NCBI GenBank assembly: GCA_035440755.1
Contig: DAORND010000001.1
Coordinates: forward strand, 71,436 to 135,435
DNA from: Aquimonas sp002352135
GTDB lineage: Bacteria; Pseudomonadota; Gammaproteobacteria; Xanthomonadales; Xanthomonadaceae
Reading direction: 5' to 3'
Length of the DNA stretch: 64,000 bases
Below are positions 17,743 to 26,904 of this stretch, piece after piece. The position numbers and the translations under genes are program-made. Below the pieces are notes generated by a model. It had not been told where the DNA came from, made no database searches, and was given only the letters and a program-made list of their open reading frames with translations. How positions within the stretch are numbered: the stretch's first letter is position 1; every line of letters begins with the position of its first letter.

Positions 17743-19197
17743 ATGCTGTCGTCACCTGCGCATGACCTGCTCCGCCGCGTATTCGGCTTCAACGCCTTTC
17801 GTGGGCCGCAGCAGCAGATCATCGAACAACTCTGCGCGGGACAGGATTGCCTGGTATTGATGCCAACCGGAGGCGGCAAGTCGCTGTGTTATCAGATCCC
17901 GGCGCTGCTGCGCGATGGCGTGGGCATCGTGGTTTCGCCGCTGATCGCCTTGATGCAGGATCAGGTCGAAGCGCTGAAGCAGCTCGGCGTGCGTGCTGCG
18001 TATCTCAACTCCAGCCTGAGCGCCGAGGACGCCGCCAACGTCGAGCAGCAATTGATGCGCGCTGAGCTGGATCTGCTCTACGTCGCGCCCGAGCGACTGT
18101 TGACGCCACGTTTTCTGGGGCGTCTTGATCAGGCCCGGGTCGCCCTGTTCGCGATTGACGAAGCGCACTGCGTGTCGCAGTGGGGACATGACTTCCGGCG
18201 TGAGTACCGCGAGCTGAAGATCCTGCACGAACGCTGGCCCGACGTGCCGCGCGTCGCGCTGACCGCCACCGCTGATCCGCCGACGCAACGCGAGATCGTC
18301 GAACAACTCGGCTTGCAGCAAGCGCAGCGCTTCGTCACTTCGTTTGATCGCGCCAACATCCGCTATCGACTGGTCGACAAGCAGAACCTGAANNNNNNNN
18401 NNNNNNNNNNNNNNNNNNNNNNNNNNNNNNNNNNNNNNNNNNNNNNNNNNNNNNNNNNNNNNNNNNNNNNNNNNNNNNNNNNNNNNNNNNNNACCGTGCG
18501 CTGCCGACGGCAGGTCCTGTTGGAAAGCTTCGGTGAGGTTTATCCGCAGCCCTGCGGCAACTGCGACAACTGTCTGCAGCCGCCGCAGACCTGGGATGCC
18601 AGCGTCGCGGCACAGAAGGCGCTGTCCTGTGTGTATCGCACCGGTCAGCGCTTTGGTGCAGGACATGTCATCGATGTGTTGCGCGGTGCGGACACGGCGC
18701 GAATCCGCCAATTCGCCCACCACTCCCTGTCCACCTGGGGCATCGGCAAGGACTTCGACGACCTGCGCTGGCGCAGCGTGTTCCGGCAGTTGGTGGCGGC
18801 GGGCTTGCTGAAGGTGGACATCGAACAGTTCGGTGCCTTGCAACTGACCGACGCCGCGCGTGCCGTGCTGCGCGGTGAATCGGTCGTGCGAATGCGCAAG
18901 GACGCCGTGGTCACCAGCTTGGGCAAGACCGCGCGGCGCAGTGCCGAGGCGCGTCATGTGCCGACTTTCGATGACGTTGAGATCGAGGCACGCTTCGTCG
19001 CCTTACGCGAACTGCGCTCGCGGTTGGCCAAGGCGCAAGGTGTGCCGCCGTATGTGATCTTTCACGACAGCACCTTGCGTGCAATTGCCGAAGCCGCGCC
19101 GGAAGACCTCGACGAATTGGCCGAGGTCGGCGGCGTCGGCGTGCGCAAACTGGAGCGCTACGGCGAGGATGTTCTGCAGGTATTGTGGGAAGCATGA
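17743..19197 (+). CDS. recQ: ATP-dependent DNA helicase RecQ, interrupted by assembly gap
   Basis: The N-terminal part has RecQ motif 0 (FGFNAFRGPQQQIIEQL), Walker A MPTGGGKSLC (residues 40-49), DEAH at 139-142 followed by CVSQWGHDFR, and ALTATAD. After the N run come the zinc-binding RQC (VYPQPCGNCDNC), a winged helix, and a C-terminal HRDC domain (FDDVEIEARFVALRELRSRL, DLDELAEVGGVGVRKLERY). Compared with E. coli RecQ about 130 residues (helicase motifs IV-VI) are missing, far more than 100 bases, so the gap length is conventional and the apparent in-frame join is chance. MLSSPAHDLLRRVFGF at 17743 is the best start; ATGs at 17692 and 17707 are alternatives. RecQ acts in recombination and fork repair. 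Confidence 0.93.
   Translation: MLSSPAHDLLRRVFGFNAFRGPQQQIIEQLCAGQDCLVLMPTGGGKSLCYQIPALLRDGVGIVVSPLIALMQDQVEALKQLGVRAAYLNSSLSAEDAANVEQQLMRAELDLLYVAPERLLTPRFLGRLDQARVALFAIDEAHCVSQWGHDFRREYRELKILHERWPDVPRVALTATADPPTQREIVEQLGLQQAQRFVTSFDRANIRYRLVDKQNLXXXXXXXXXXXXXXXXXXXXXXXXXXXXXXXXXXTVRCRRQVLLESFGEVYPQPCGNCDNCLQPPQTWDASVAAQKALSCVYRTGQRFGAGHVIDVLRGADTARIRQFAHHSLSTWGIGKDFDDLRWRSVFRQLVAAGLLKVDIEQFGALQLTDAARAVLRGESVVRMRKDAVVTSLGKTARRSAEARHVPTFDDVEIEARFVALRELRSRLAKAQGVPPYVIFHDSTLRAIAEAAPEDLDELAEVGGVGVRKLERYGEDVLQVLWEA
18393..18492. other. Assembly gap: 100 N
   Basis: Exactly 100 consecutive N, the usual placeholder for a scaffold gap of unknown size, inside recQ. Family comparison suggests about 390-400 real bases are absent. 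Confidence 0.99.
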
Positions 19198-19979
19198 GCC
19201 CAAGGGTCCGCCGCCTCGTCCCGCGCATTGGCCTGCAGAAGCAGTCGCGTTCACTGCGCCTGCCGGACGGTCGCGACATCGAACTGCTGCAGGTCATCGA
19301 TCCGCGCGCCGTGCGGGTCAAGCTTTCGGTCAGCGAACGCGGTGCGCGCTTGAGTCTGCCGCTTGGCACCTCGGACACCTTTGTTCAGCAGTTCCTCGAA
19401 CAACACCGCGCCTGGCTGCAGACCCAATGGCGCAAGCACCAGTCCGCGCCCGCACCGGACGCAGCACTGTGCTGGGGGCAGGATCTGTGCCTGCCATTGC
19501 GTGGCGAATCGATCACCCTGCGCTGGCAGTCCGCTTCGCGTCTGGCCGTGCAGTGCGACGAGGCCGACTGGCGACTGCTGGTGCCGCCCGCCGCCACCCT
19601 GGCTCGCGTGCAGAAAGTGATTGCCGAGTTCTTGCACAGCGAAGCCCGTACCGACCTCGGTCGATGGTTGCCGCACTACCTGCCCGGATTCGCCCACGCC
19701 CCCGGCCAGGTCCGGATTCGACCACTTTCCAGCCTGTGGGGATCGCTGAGCGGACGCAACGGCCTGTCCCTCGATCTCAGCCTCATCCTCGCCCCATCAC
19801 GCGTGTTCGAATACGTCCTCGTCCACGAACTCTGTCACCTTGTGCAACGCAATCACTCCCCCGCCTTCTGGCATGAAGTGGGTCAACGCCTTCCGGATTG
19901 GCGACAGCAACGCCAATGGCTGCGCAGCCACGGCGGCATGCTGAAACGTCAGCTGGGAGTGCTGCTGGAAGCGCGTTGA
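19194..19979 (+). CDS. YgjP/SprT-type metallopeptidase (DUF45, M48-like)
   Basis: A 261-aa protein whose ATG overlaps the recQ stop (ATGA), with GGGA just upstream, so it is translationally coupled to recQ. The C-terminal zincin motif HELCHL is at residues 211-216, followed by NHSPAFWHEV and a terminal WLRSHGG segment, as in the YgjP-like/WLM group. The N-terminal ~130 residues are beta-rich (SLRLPDGRDIELLQV, VRVKLSVSERGARLSLPLG), matching the DUF45 N-region. There is no signal peptide, so it is cytoplasmic. Family members are often linked to DNA repair genes and restriction loci, but the substrate is unknown. Confidence 0.85.
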   Translation: MSPRVRRLVPRIGLQKQSRSLRLPDGRDIELLQVIDPRAVRVKLSVSERGARLSLPLGTSDTFVQQFLEQHRAWLQTQWRKHQSAPAPDAALCWGQDLCLPLRGESITLRWQSASRLAVQCDEADWRLLVPPAATLARVQKVIAEFLHSEARTDLGRWLPHYLPGFAHAPGQVRIRPLSSLWGSLSGRNGLSLDLSLILAPSRVFEYVLVHELCHLVQRNHSPAFWHEVGQRLPDWRQQRQWLRSHGGMLKRQLGVLLEAR

Positions 19980-20062
19980 GTGCTGACACGTTGCGCTTCG
20001 CTTTTTCGTCAACCTTCGCGTGGGAGCGGTCGGCTTCCTATCCACAACGGGAGTGCAGTGCG

Positions 20063-22282
20063 ATGCGAGTCGAACGGAGAAAGGGTGTGCGTGGGGCTCT
20101 GCTGGCTTGGGTGGTTCTGGCGCCGGGCATCGTGCTCGCACAATCGCAGCCTGCGCCCGGGTATGCCGTGCGCGTGCTCGATGGGCAGGATGACTTTGGT
20201 GAGCATCTGGCGGTGACGCGGTTTGGCAGCAGCGACCAGTGGACAGGTTTCCACTATGTCGCCAATGAGCAGTCGCTGTTTGCCGGTTCCTGCGCTGACG
20301 GCTGCGCGCCGGAAGTGCGTTTGACCAGTGGTGCGGACCGCGGTCGCTTTGCCAGTGCAGCGCGGCGCAGCGCACTCACTCAGCGCCCGTTTGCGGCGTT
20401 CTATAACGCGACCACGGGCGATCTGGAGGCGGTCGATTGCTTCGATTCTTCCTGTAACTCGGCCACTTTGCGCGTGCTTGACACGGTCAATGACGTGGGC
20501 GCGGGCACGGCGACAGCGATTGATCCGGCGAGTGGATTTCCCTACGTGGCCTACTACGACGCCAGCAATGGCGACCTGCGTTTGTACCGCTGCGCCAGCG
20601 CCATCTGTGATAGCGGCAACAGCGTGCTGATCGATAGCCTTGGCACGCGGGGACGCAATCCGAGCATGTTGTTCTCCAACAGTGCGTTGTGGATTGCCTA
20701 CGACGACACGCTCACTGGCGAGCTGCGTGTAGCGCGCGGCATGGCACCCTTCGGTGGGGCGAATTTCACCACCTTTACCGCCGCGATGGGCAGCGATGCC
20801 GCCATGACGGCCGATGCCAACGGCTTTGTGGACCTGGTGTTCCGCGGGCTGGTTGGAGACAGTCTGGAACGCGTGCGCTGCATGGACGCCAATTGCTCAT
20901 CGCTCGTGCAGTCGACGTTGGATGCGGTGGGGCGCGGCTTTGCGCCCTCGGCCACGCGACTGCCCAATGGCAACCTGCTGGTCAGTCACCATCAGCCTTC
21001 GGTCGGTGCGATGTTGGCGACGGTCTGCAATGATGCCGATTGCACGGCACCGCAGCGTTTGCAATTGGAGTCTGGCCCGGACTACGGACCGACCAGCGTG
21101 GCGGAGTCCTATTCCTCGGGTCGTCCGTTGATCCACTACTACGACGCGGCCTTGACCGAATTGCGCTCGACCCAGTGCACGACGACAGCGTGTACAAGCT
21201 TCACCCGGCGCACCACCAACGGTGTGCCCGCTTTCGCACCCAATATCGCCTCGCGGTCAGATGGTCGTCCGGTGGGGATCTGGACCAAGCTGCGCCGCCC
21301 GCGTATCGGCCTCTGCGATGATGCGCAATGCACATCGGTGACGTATCGCGACACCGGTGGTGCCAACTCCGATTCGTCGCGCCCGTCTGTCGGCATTCGC
21401 CCGGATGGTCGCCCGTTCGCCTACTACTCGCATGTCGGTGGCAGCGCGGCTTGGGATTGTGCCGATGCCGATTGCACCACGGGCACGCATCGAGACGTCA
21501 GTGGTTCGGGCAACTCGACCAGCAGTTTCACCGAGCTGGCGATTCGTGCCGACGGTCGTCCCGTGATGTTGTATGCCAATGTCGCGACCAACGCGGTGTA
21601 TCTGTTCTCGTGCGCGGACGTGAATTGCAGCAGCGGACAATCGCGATTGCTGGCCGACGAGCCTGATCCGGCGGTGCAGTCCACGGCGTTGTCGGGCTTG
21701 GGATTGGCGGTTGGTGGCGACGGTCGCCCGGTGGCGACCTGGGGTTTGTCCAGTCAACCGCCGGGGGGCAATGCCGTCGGTGCGCTGCGTGTGGCCCGTT
21801 GTGATGATGTCGAGTGCATCAGTGCGACGGTCAGCTCTGTCGGCAGTGAGCCCACCTACAATGGTGGCGCGATTGCGCTGCGCGCTGACAATCGCCCCGT
21901 TCTGATAGAGAACACCTTTGCGGGTGCACGCAATCTGGTCACTTGTGGCGACGCTAGCTGCGCCACCGCCAGCCGCGCCGTGCTGCCGAATCCCTTCGAT
22001 GTCGTGGATCAACTGCGCTTGCGGCCTGGTGAGATCCCGGCCTACGTCAGTGGCACGATAGGCAGCGGTGGGTGGTGGCAGTGCAGTGATGCGAACTGCA
22101 GCGACAGTTCTCGTCACGTTCTGATCACCGATACCGAAACCAACCAGCGAGGCCATGGTGGACGCATTGTGTTCGGCGCCGATCCCAGACCCCTTGGTAT
22201 TTTTTTCGAGCAGCAATTGCGCGATATCTGGATTGCGGTGCCGATGCCTGTGGCGATTTTCGCGGATGGTTTCGAGCCATAG
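20063..22282 (+). CDS. Secreted repeat protein, probable beta-propeller, ending in FADGFEP
   Basis: A 739-aa exported protein. The ATG at 20063 follows CGGGAG and opens a signal peptide (GALLAWVVLAPGIVLAQ). The mature chain is built of about 13 units of ~45-50 residues. Most carry a Cys pair spaced by four residues (CDDAQC, CADADC, CADVNC, CDDVEC, CGDASC, CSDANC) and then a loop such as SDGRPVGIW, PDGRPFAYY, ADGRPVMLY or GDGRPVATW. This pattern suggests beta-propeller blades with one disulfide each. The chain ends PVAIFADGFEP. The function is unknown; surface binding or adhesion is plausible. A large hairpin lies 90 bases after the stop. Confidence 0.8.
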   Translation: MRVERRKGVRGALLAWVVLAPGIVLAQSQPAPGYAVRVLDGQDDFGEHLAVTRFGSSDQWTGFHYVANEQSLFAGSCADGCAPEVRLTSGADRGRFASAARRSALTQRPFAAFYNATTGDLEAVDCFDSSCNSATLRVLDTVNDVGAGTATAIDPASGFPYVAYYDASNGDLRLYRCASAICDSGNSVLIDSLGTRGRNPSMLFSNSALWIAYDDTLTGELRVARGMAPFGGANFTTFTAAMGSDAAMTADANGFVDLVFRGLVGDSLERVRCMDANCSSLVQSTLDAVGRGFAPSATRLPNGNLLVSHHQPSVGAMLATVCNDADCTAPQRLQLESGPDYGPTSVAESYSSGRPLIHYYDAALTELRSTQCTTTACTSFTRRTTNGVPAFAPNIASRSDGRPVGIWTKLRRPRIGLCDDAQCTSVTYRDTGGANSDSSRPSVGIRPDGRPFAYYSHVGGSAAWDCADADCTTGTHRDVSGSGNSTSSFTELAIRADGRPVMLYANVATNAVYLFSCADVNCSSGQSRLLADEPDPAVQSTALSGLGLAVGGDGRPVATWGLSSQPPGGNAVGALRVARCDDVECISATVSSVGSEPTYNGGAIALRADNRPVLIENTFAGARNLVTCGDASCATASRAVLPNPFDVVDQLRLRPGEIPAYVSGTIGSGGWWQCSDANCSDSSRHVLITDTETNQRGHGGRIVFGADPRPLGIFFEQQLRDIWIAVPMPVAIFADGFEP

Positions 22283-22773
22283 CAGGGAAGTGGCAAGCAC
22301 CCGGCACGGGTAGATCAATGCGTTGAGCGTTATCTGGGGTGGACTGGCGTGCAAGCGGGCGTCCGCTGGGTGTCGTCTGCCGTGAAGCGATGCAGGCGCT
22401 TCGCGTGCCGACGATTTGAAGAACCGCGGCCGGGCTCCAGTGGCATCGGGCGCTCGTACCCGCAGCACACCCTTGCGCGCTGCTGCAGGCGCACGCACCC
22501 GTTGTCGTCAATGCGACTTGCGAACATGCGCTTGTTGCCGCCGCGGGTGCGTCGCAGTGATGTTAGCGTGCGTCTTGATTGTCGCGAGGGGGCGCAAATG
22601 AGTGTGCAGGTGCTCGTGTGGGCGTGGGTTGGCGTGTTTGCGCGCCAAGAACTGGAGATGGTATCGGCATGGTTGGGGGTATCGGCATGGCGAACGTTAT
22701 CGGTTCTGCGGCGCTCGCAGGCCGGTGCGGTCTCCGGATGGGCTGTCGGTTTACGTGTCGAAGCGGGGCAGAC
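22283..22773. other. Intergenic region upstream of the GH2 gene
   Basis: 491 bases without a convincing gene. It contains a long hairpin (22373-22414) and a direct repeat, GGTATCGGCATGG, at 22660-22672 and 22678-22690. Open frames here lack ribosome sites and recognisable products. The frame of the GH2 gene stays open back to 22579, but the added residues are not signal-like. Confidence 0.6.
22373..22414. terminator. Long hairpin after the repeat-protein gene
   Basis: A ~16-bp stem (22373-22389 with 22397-22414, one mismatch and one bulge) with core GAAGCG/CGCTTC and a 7-base loop, followed by TTTG. Probably a terminator or an mRNA-stabilising structure; the weak T-run leaves this open. Confidence 0.5.
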
Positions 22774-24837
22774 ATGAGTCGGCCCGGACCGTGGTGGATG
22801 CGCTGCCTGACCACCAGTTTGGCCTTGGTTCTGTGGATGGGTGTCTGGCCCTGCGCGCAGGCAGAACGGCACAGCTTGCTCCTGGATGGTGATTGGCAGT
22901 TCCAGCGCCACGATGTCGAGGGGGCAATGGAGTCGGACGTCGATACCGCCGATTGGCAGACTGTGCGTCTGCCACACACCTGGAACGCGCCGGATGCGGA
23001 ACGCGGTGGTGCCTACTATCGGGGCGTGGGTTGGTATCGCCATGTCTTTGAAGGGCAGGGTCAAGCGGGCGCCGGTCGACAGCAGTTTCTCGAATTCGAT
23101 GCGGCCACCATGGCCGCCGAAGTCTGGATCAATGGGCAGAAGGCGGGACAGCATGCGGGCGGCTATTCGCGCTTCCGCATCGACATCACTCCTTGGCTGC
23201 GCCATGGCCGCAATGTTCTGGCGGTGCGCGTGGACAACGGCGCGTTGCCCGATGTGGCACCGCTGGGTGGTGATTTCAGCGTGTTCGGTGGACTGATCCG
23301 GCCCGTCAGGCTGATCGATACCGATGCCGTGCACATCGACCTGCTTGATCATGGTGGTCCGGGGATTCAGATCGATACCGAGTCGCTGGATGCCGATCTG
23401 GCGCGCCTGTCGGTGCGCGTCACGATTCGCAATGATGGGCGGCGCGCCGCCAAGCCGCAGCTTCATCTCAGCGTGCTGGACGCCACGGGTCAGATGGTTG
23501 CCGAAGCGCAGCAATCGGCGCGGGTGAAAGCGCAGCGCAGCCAGCTCGTCGAGATGCCCTTGCAAATCCAACAGCCACATCGCTGGCAGGGTGTGGACGA
23601 TCCCTATCTGTACCGTCTGCGCGTCGAAGTGCGGGACGGCGAAACGCTGCTCGATGCCCATGCGCTGCCGATAGGTCTGCGCCAGTTCAGTGTCGATGCG
23701 CAGCGCGGTTTCCTGCTCAATGGGCGACCCTATCCCTTGCATGGGGTGAACTACTTCCATCCTGGGCGGCCGGGTATCGGCGTGGCGGTCGGCGATGCGC
23801 AGATCGACGAAGACATGGGCATTCTGCAGTCCTTGGGGGCGACCGGCCTGCGGCTGGTGCATTACCCGCATCCCGAGCGCGTCTATGAGCGCGCTGACCA
23901 GTTGGGCCTGGTGCTGTGGACCGAGATTCCGCTCAACAGCGCGATGCAGGAAACCGCGTCCTTTCGCGACAATCTGCGCCAGCAATTGCGTGAGTTGATC
24001 CGCCAGCAGCGGCACCACGCGGCAGTGGCGATCTGGGGTGTCGGCAACGAGGTCTACCGCTCCGATGAGCCGATCGTCCGCCTGCTTGGCGAACTGCACC
24101 AGCTTGCCAAGCAGGAGGATTCTTCGCGCCTGACCGCCTACGCACATTGCTGCGCGGCGGACGATCACCCGATGGCCTTGCAGACCGATCTGGCGGCCTA
24201 CAACCGCTATTGGGGCTGGTATGACGGTAGCCTGCAGGACATCGGAGACTGGGCGGATCGCTTGCACGCGCTGCATTCCGATCTGCCTATCGGATTGGGC
24301 GAGTACGGTGCCGGTGGCAGTGTGCAACATCAGCAGGAACCGCCCGTGCGGCCCGAGGCCAAAAGCCACTGGCATCCCGAGCAGTATCAGGCGCTGTTCC
24401 ACGAAGCCTATGCCCGCCAGCTTGCACAACGCCCCTTCCTGTGGGGGCATTTCGTCTGGCTGGCCTTCGATCATGCCTCGGCGGGGCGCGATGAAGGTGA
24501 TCGTCCGGGCATCAATGACAAAGGCCTGGTGAGCTACGACCGTCGCGAGCGCAAGGATGCGTTTTATCTGCTGCAGGCTTGGTGGCAGCGCGAACCTGTG
24601 CTGCACATTGCCAGTCGTCGCTTCACGCCGCGACCGGCGGGCGTGGTGACCGTCAAGGCCTATAGCAACGCGCACAGACTGACTTTGAGTGTGGACGATC
24701 AGGTCGTCGGCGAGGCTGAAGTCGTTGATCGTGTGGCGATCTGGCCGGATCTGGATCTTCCGCCGGGGCCGCATCGGATCCAGGTGCAATCCGATCATGG
24801 CTTGCTCGACACGGTAGTGTGGGAGCTGCAGCCTTGA
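22774..24837 (+). CDS. Secreted glycoside hydrolase family 2 enzyme
   Basis: A 687-aa exported GH2 enzyme. The ATG at 22774 opens a signal peptide (MRCLTTSLALVLWMGVWPCAQA). Domains in order: sugar-binding jelly roll (LLDGDWQFQ, VRLPHTWNAPDA, GWYRHVF, EVWINGQKAGQHAGGYSRF), an Ig-like domain (~190-310), a TIM barrel from ~320 (FLLNGRPYPLHGVNYFHP), and a small C-terminal beta domain. The acid/base is Glu426 in WGVGNEV; the nucleophile is Glu510 in GLGEYGAG. The substrate (beta-galactoside, -glucuronide or -mannoside) cannot be told from sequence. It sits between two other exported proteins and may release sugars outside the cytoplasm. Confidence 0.9.
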   Translation: MSRPGPWWMRCLTTSLALVLWMGVWPCAQAERHSLLLDGDWQFQRHDVEGAMESDVDTADWQTVRLPHTWNAPDAERGGAYYRGVGWYRHVFEGQGQAGAGRQQFLEFDAATMAAEVWINGQKAGQHAGGYSRFRIDITPWLRHGRNVLAVRVDNGALPDVAPLGGDFSVFGGLIRPVRLIDTDAVHIDLLDHGGPGIQIDTESLDADLARLSVRVTIRNDGRRAAKPQLHLSVLDATGQMVAEAQQSARVKAQRSQLVEMPLQIQQPHRWQGVDDPYLYRLRVEVRDGETLLDAHALPIGLRQFSVDAQRGFLLNGRPYPLHGVNYFHPGRPGIGVAVGDAQIDEDMGILQSLGATGLRLVHYPHPERVYERADQLGLVLWTEIPLNSAMQETASFRDNLRQQLRELIRQQRHHAAVAIWGVGNEVYRSDEPIVRLLGELHQLAKQEDSSRLTAYAHCCAADDHPMALQTDLAAYNRYWGWYDGSLQDIGDWADRLHALHSDLPIGLGEYGAGGSVQHQQEPPVRPEAKSHWHPEQYQALFHEAYARQLAQRPFLWGHFVWLAFDHASAGRDEGDRPGINDKGLVSYDRRERKDAFYLLQAWWQREPVLHIASRRFTPRPAGVVTVKAYSNAHRLTLSVDDQVVGEAEVVDRVAIWPDLDLPPGPHRIQVQSDHGLLDTVVWELQP

Positions 24838-24904
24838 ACCGGCGGCACCAACATGCCACCAAAGTACGATGGGCAGGTGCGTCGCTTGCTGGCTCACTGC
24901 GTGC

Positions 24905-26797
24905 ATGAACGCCTTTCGTCTGTGTTTGATTTCGTGCGTGGCGGTGGCCCTGAGTGGCTGCGGTCGCGATGCCACACCGTCATCGGTGAATCCATCGTCC
25001 TCTGGGGCGACCGCAACGCAGGAGCAGCCGGTGGACAAGCCGACGTCGTGGTCCGCCGTGCGTGAGACCGCCCATCGAGGCGATGCCGATGATCTGCTGA
25101 CCGCAGGTCTGGGTCTTGCGGGTCTGCAATCGGCCACGCCGCCGGTCATCGCGGATGCGTCGAATCCCAGCGCGGACGAACTGCGCCGTCGCGCGTTCTG
25201 GACCAACTGGCGTGGCATTGCCGACGTGTCCCCGGCGGGCGGCTTGGGTTCGCTGTATGGCGATCTGTCGCCGGTACCGGGGCGCGAATTCCAGGCGTTT
25301 GCGCGCCTGCCCGGTGCGCGTCAGCCGCATCGCGTGCTATTGCAGTTGCCGGATGCATTTGATCCCGCCAAGCCGTGCCTGGTGGTGACGGCATCCTCGG
25401 GTTCGCGTGGCATCTACGGGGCAATTTCGATGGCGGGTGGCTGGGCTTTGCCGCGTGGCTGTGCGGTGGCCTACACCGACAAGGGCGCGGGAACCGGCTA
25501 TTTCGATCATGACTCGCAGACCGGCGTGGCGCTGGATGGTCGTCGCCTTGCGGTGGGAGCAGGTGAGCTGGAGTTCCTGCCGCAACCCGCCAAACTTGAT
25601 GGGACTGGTCCAGGTGCGGTGTCATTCAAGCATGCGCATTCGCAGGACAACCCCGAAGCCGATTGGGGGCGGCACGTTCGACAGGCGGCCGAGTTCGCTT
25701 TGGCGCAGTTGTCGATGGCCTATCCGCAGCATCCTCCCTTCGATTTCGCCAACACGCGGATTCTGGCCGTGGCGGTCTCGAATGGCGGCGCGGCCGTCTT
25801 GCGTGCCGCCGAGGATGCCGAGCCCTGGCTGGACGGTGTGGTGGCCGTCGCGCCGAACGCCTATGCGGCACAGGCAGGCGAGGCGGGACCGACCGCACGC
25901 GCTGCCTATGACTACCTGACCGAAGCAGCACTCTTGATGCCCTGCGCGCTGAGTTCGCCGCAACTCGGTCATCTGACTTTGCTGCAAAGTTCTTTGGGTG
26001 TGTTGCCAGACTGGCAGACGGCGTGCGTGGAAGCCCATCAGCTCGGCTTGTTGAGCTCGGATGCCATGCCGACTGCGGCCGACGAAGCGCTGGCGGTATT
26101 GCGTGCGGGCGGTTGGACCGATGCCGCCCTGCAGGCGGCGGTGCTGTCGACCCGCTTTGACCTGTGGCGTGCCGTGGCTGCGGCGTATGCATCGGCCTAC
26201 TTGCGCGCCGACGTGTCCACCATGCCGTGTGGCTATTCGGTTGTCGCAGCGGGCGAGGTGGCGCGGGCAGCGATGTCCACGTGGTGGAGCGACAGTAGCG
26301 GGATTCCGCCCGGTGTCGGTGTGCTGCTCAACGACCTCGCGCAGAACAGCCGGACGGAGGCATTGGCCTGCTTGCGTGCGTTGTGGACCTCGGATTCGAC
26401 CGAATCGCAAACGTTACATGCCGCGATTGCCGCCACCGCAGTCAAGTTGCCGCGCGTTGGACTACCGGTGGTCGTGATCCACGGCCTCGATGACGGATTA
26501 ATCCCCGCCGCGTTCAGCAGCGCACCGTATGTCGCCTGGGCACAATCGCAGCAGCGCGATGTGCAGTACTGGCAGGTGCCGCATGCCCAGCATTTTGACG
26601 CCTTCCTCGGTCTACCCGACCTGGGGGCGAGCTATCTGCCGCTGATGCCGTATGCCTGGCGCGCATTGGATCTGTTGAATGCCGATCTGGATGCGGGCAG
26701 AGCACCATCCCGCCAATCGCTGGCGATCTCCTCGCAGACGCGTGGGAAAGACGCGCTGGCAGCCTCGCACCTCGGCCTCCCGGATCGTTTGCAGTAG
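24905..26797 (+). CDS. D-(-)-3-hydroxybutyrate oligomer hydrolase, lipoprotein
   Basis: A 630-aa hydrolase of the 3HB-oligomer hydrolase family. The ATG at 24905 gives a lipoprotein signal MNAFRLCLISCVAVALSGC, so the enzyme should be lipid-anchored. Family landmarks: LPDAFDPAKPCLVVTASSGS, a conserved AVAYTDKGAGTG segment, the nucleophile Ser292 in AVSNGGA, an Asp in VIHGLDDGLIP, and a C-terminal His in VPHAQHFDAFL completing the triad. It cleaves short 3-hydroxybutyrate oligomers left by PHB depolymerase to monomers. Its place just upstream of phaE-phaC links it to PHB turnover. The 107-base gap to phaE may contain a separate promoter. Confidence 0.88.
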   Translation: MNAFRLCLISCVAVALSGCGRDATPSSVNPSSSGATATQEQPVDKPTSWSAVRETAHRGDADDLLTAGLGLAGLQSATPPVIADASNPSADELRRRAFWTNWRGIADVSPAGGLGSLYGDLSPVPGREFQAFARLPGARQPHRVLLQLPDAFDPAKPCLVVTASSGSRGIYGAISMAGGWALPRGCAVAYTDKGAGTGYFDHDSQTGVALDGRRLAVGAGELEFLPQPAKLDGTGPGAVSFKHAHSQDNPEADWGRHVRQAAEFALAQLSMAYPQHPPFDFANTRILAVAVSNGGAAVLRAAEDAEPWLDGVVAVAPNAYAAQAGEAGPTARAAYDYLTEAALLMPCALSSPQLGHLTLLQSSLGVLPDWQTACVEAHQLGLLSSDAMPTAADEALAVLRAGGWTDAALQAAVLSTRFDLWRAVAAAYASAYLRADVSTMPCGYSVVAAGEVARAAMSTWWSDSSGIPPGVGVLLNDLAQNSRTEALACLRALWTSDSTESQTLHAAIAATAVKLPRVGLPVVVIHGLDDGLIPAAFSSAPYVAWAQSQQRDVQYWQVPHAQHFDAFLGLPDLGASYLPLMPYAWRALDLLNADLDAGRAPSRQSLAISSQTRGKDALAASHLGLPDRLQ

Positions 26798-26904
26798 GGC
26801 GGCGCTCCGCTTCGACCTTGGTCGCGCAGAATTGACGCACTGCAAGAAATGACTTGAGCGCGGTGATAGCATCGTGCTGAGCATCTTTTCGGAGGCAGGC
26901 GGGC

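Noticed and set aside
22349..22777. 142-codon plus-strand frame before GH2
   Set aside because: No ribosome site, no recognisable domain, spans a hairpin and direct repeats.
22330..25218. Very long minus-strand open frame (962 codons) opposite the GH2 gene
   Set aside because: It is the antisense of a clear GH2 enzyme with catalytic residues and signal peptide, has no recognisable domain, and such frames are expected from GC-rich codon bias.
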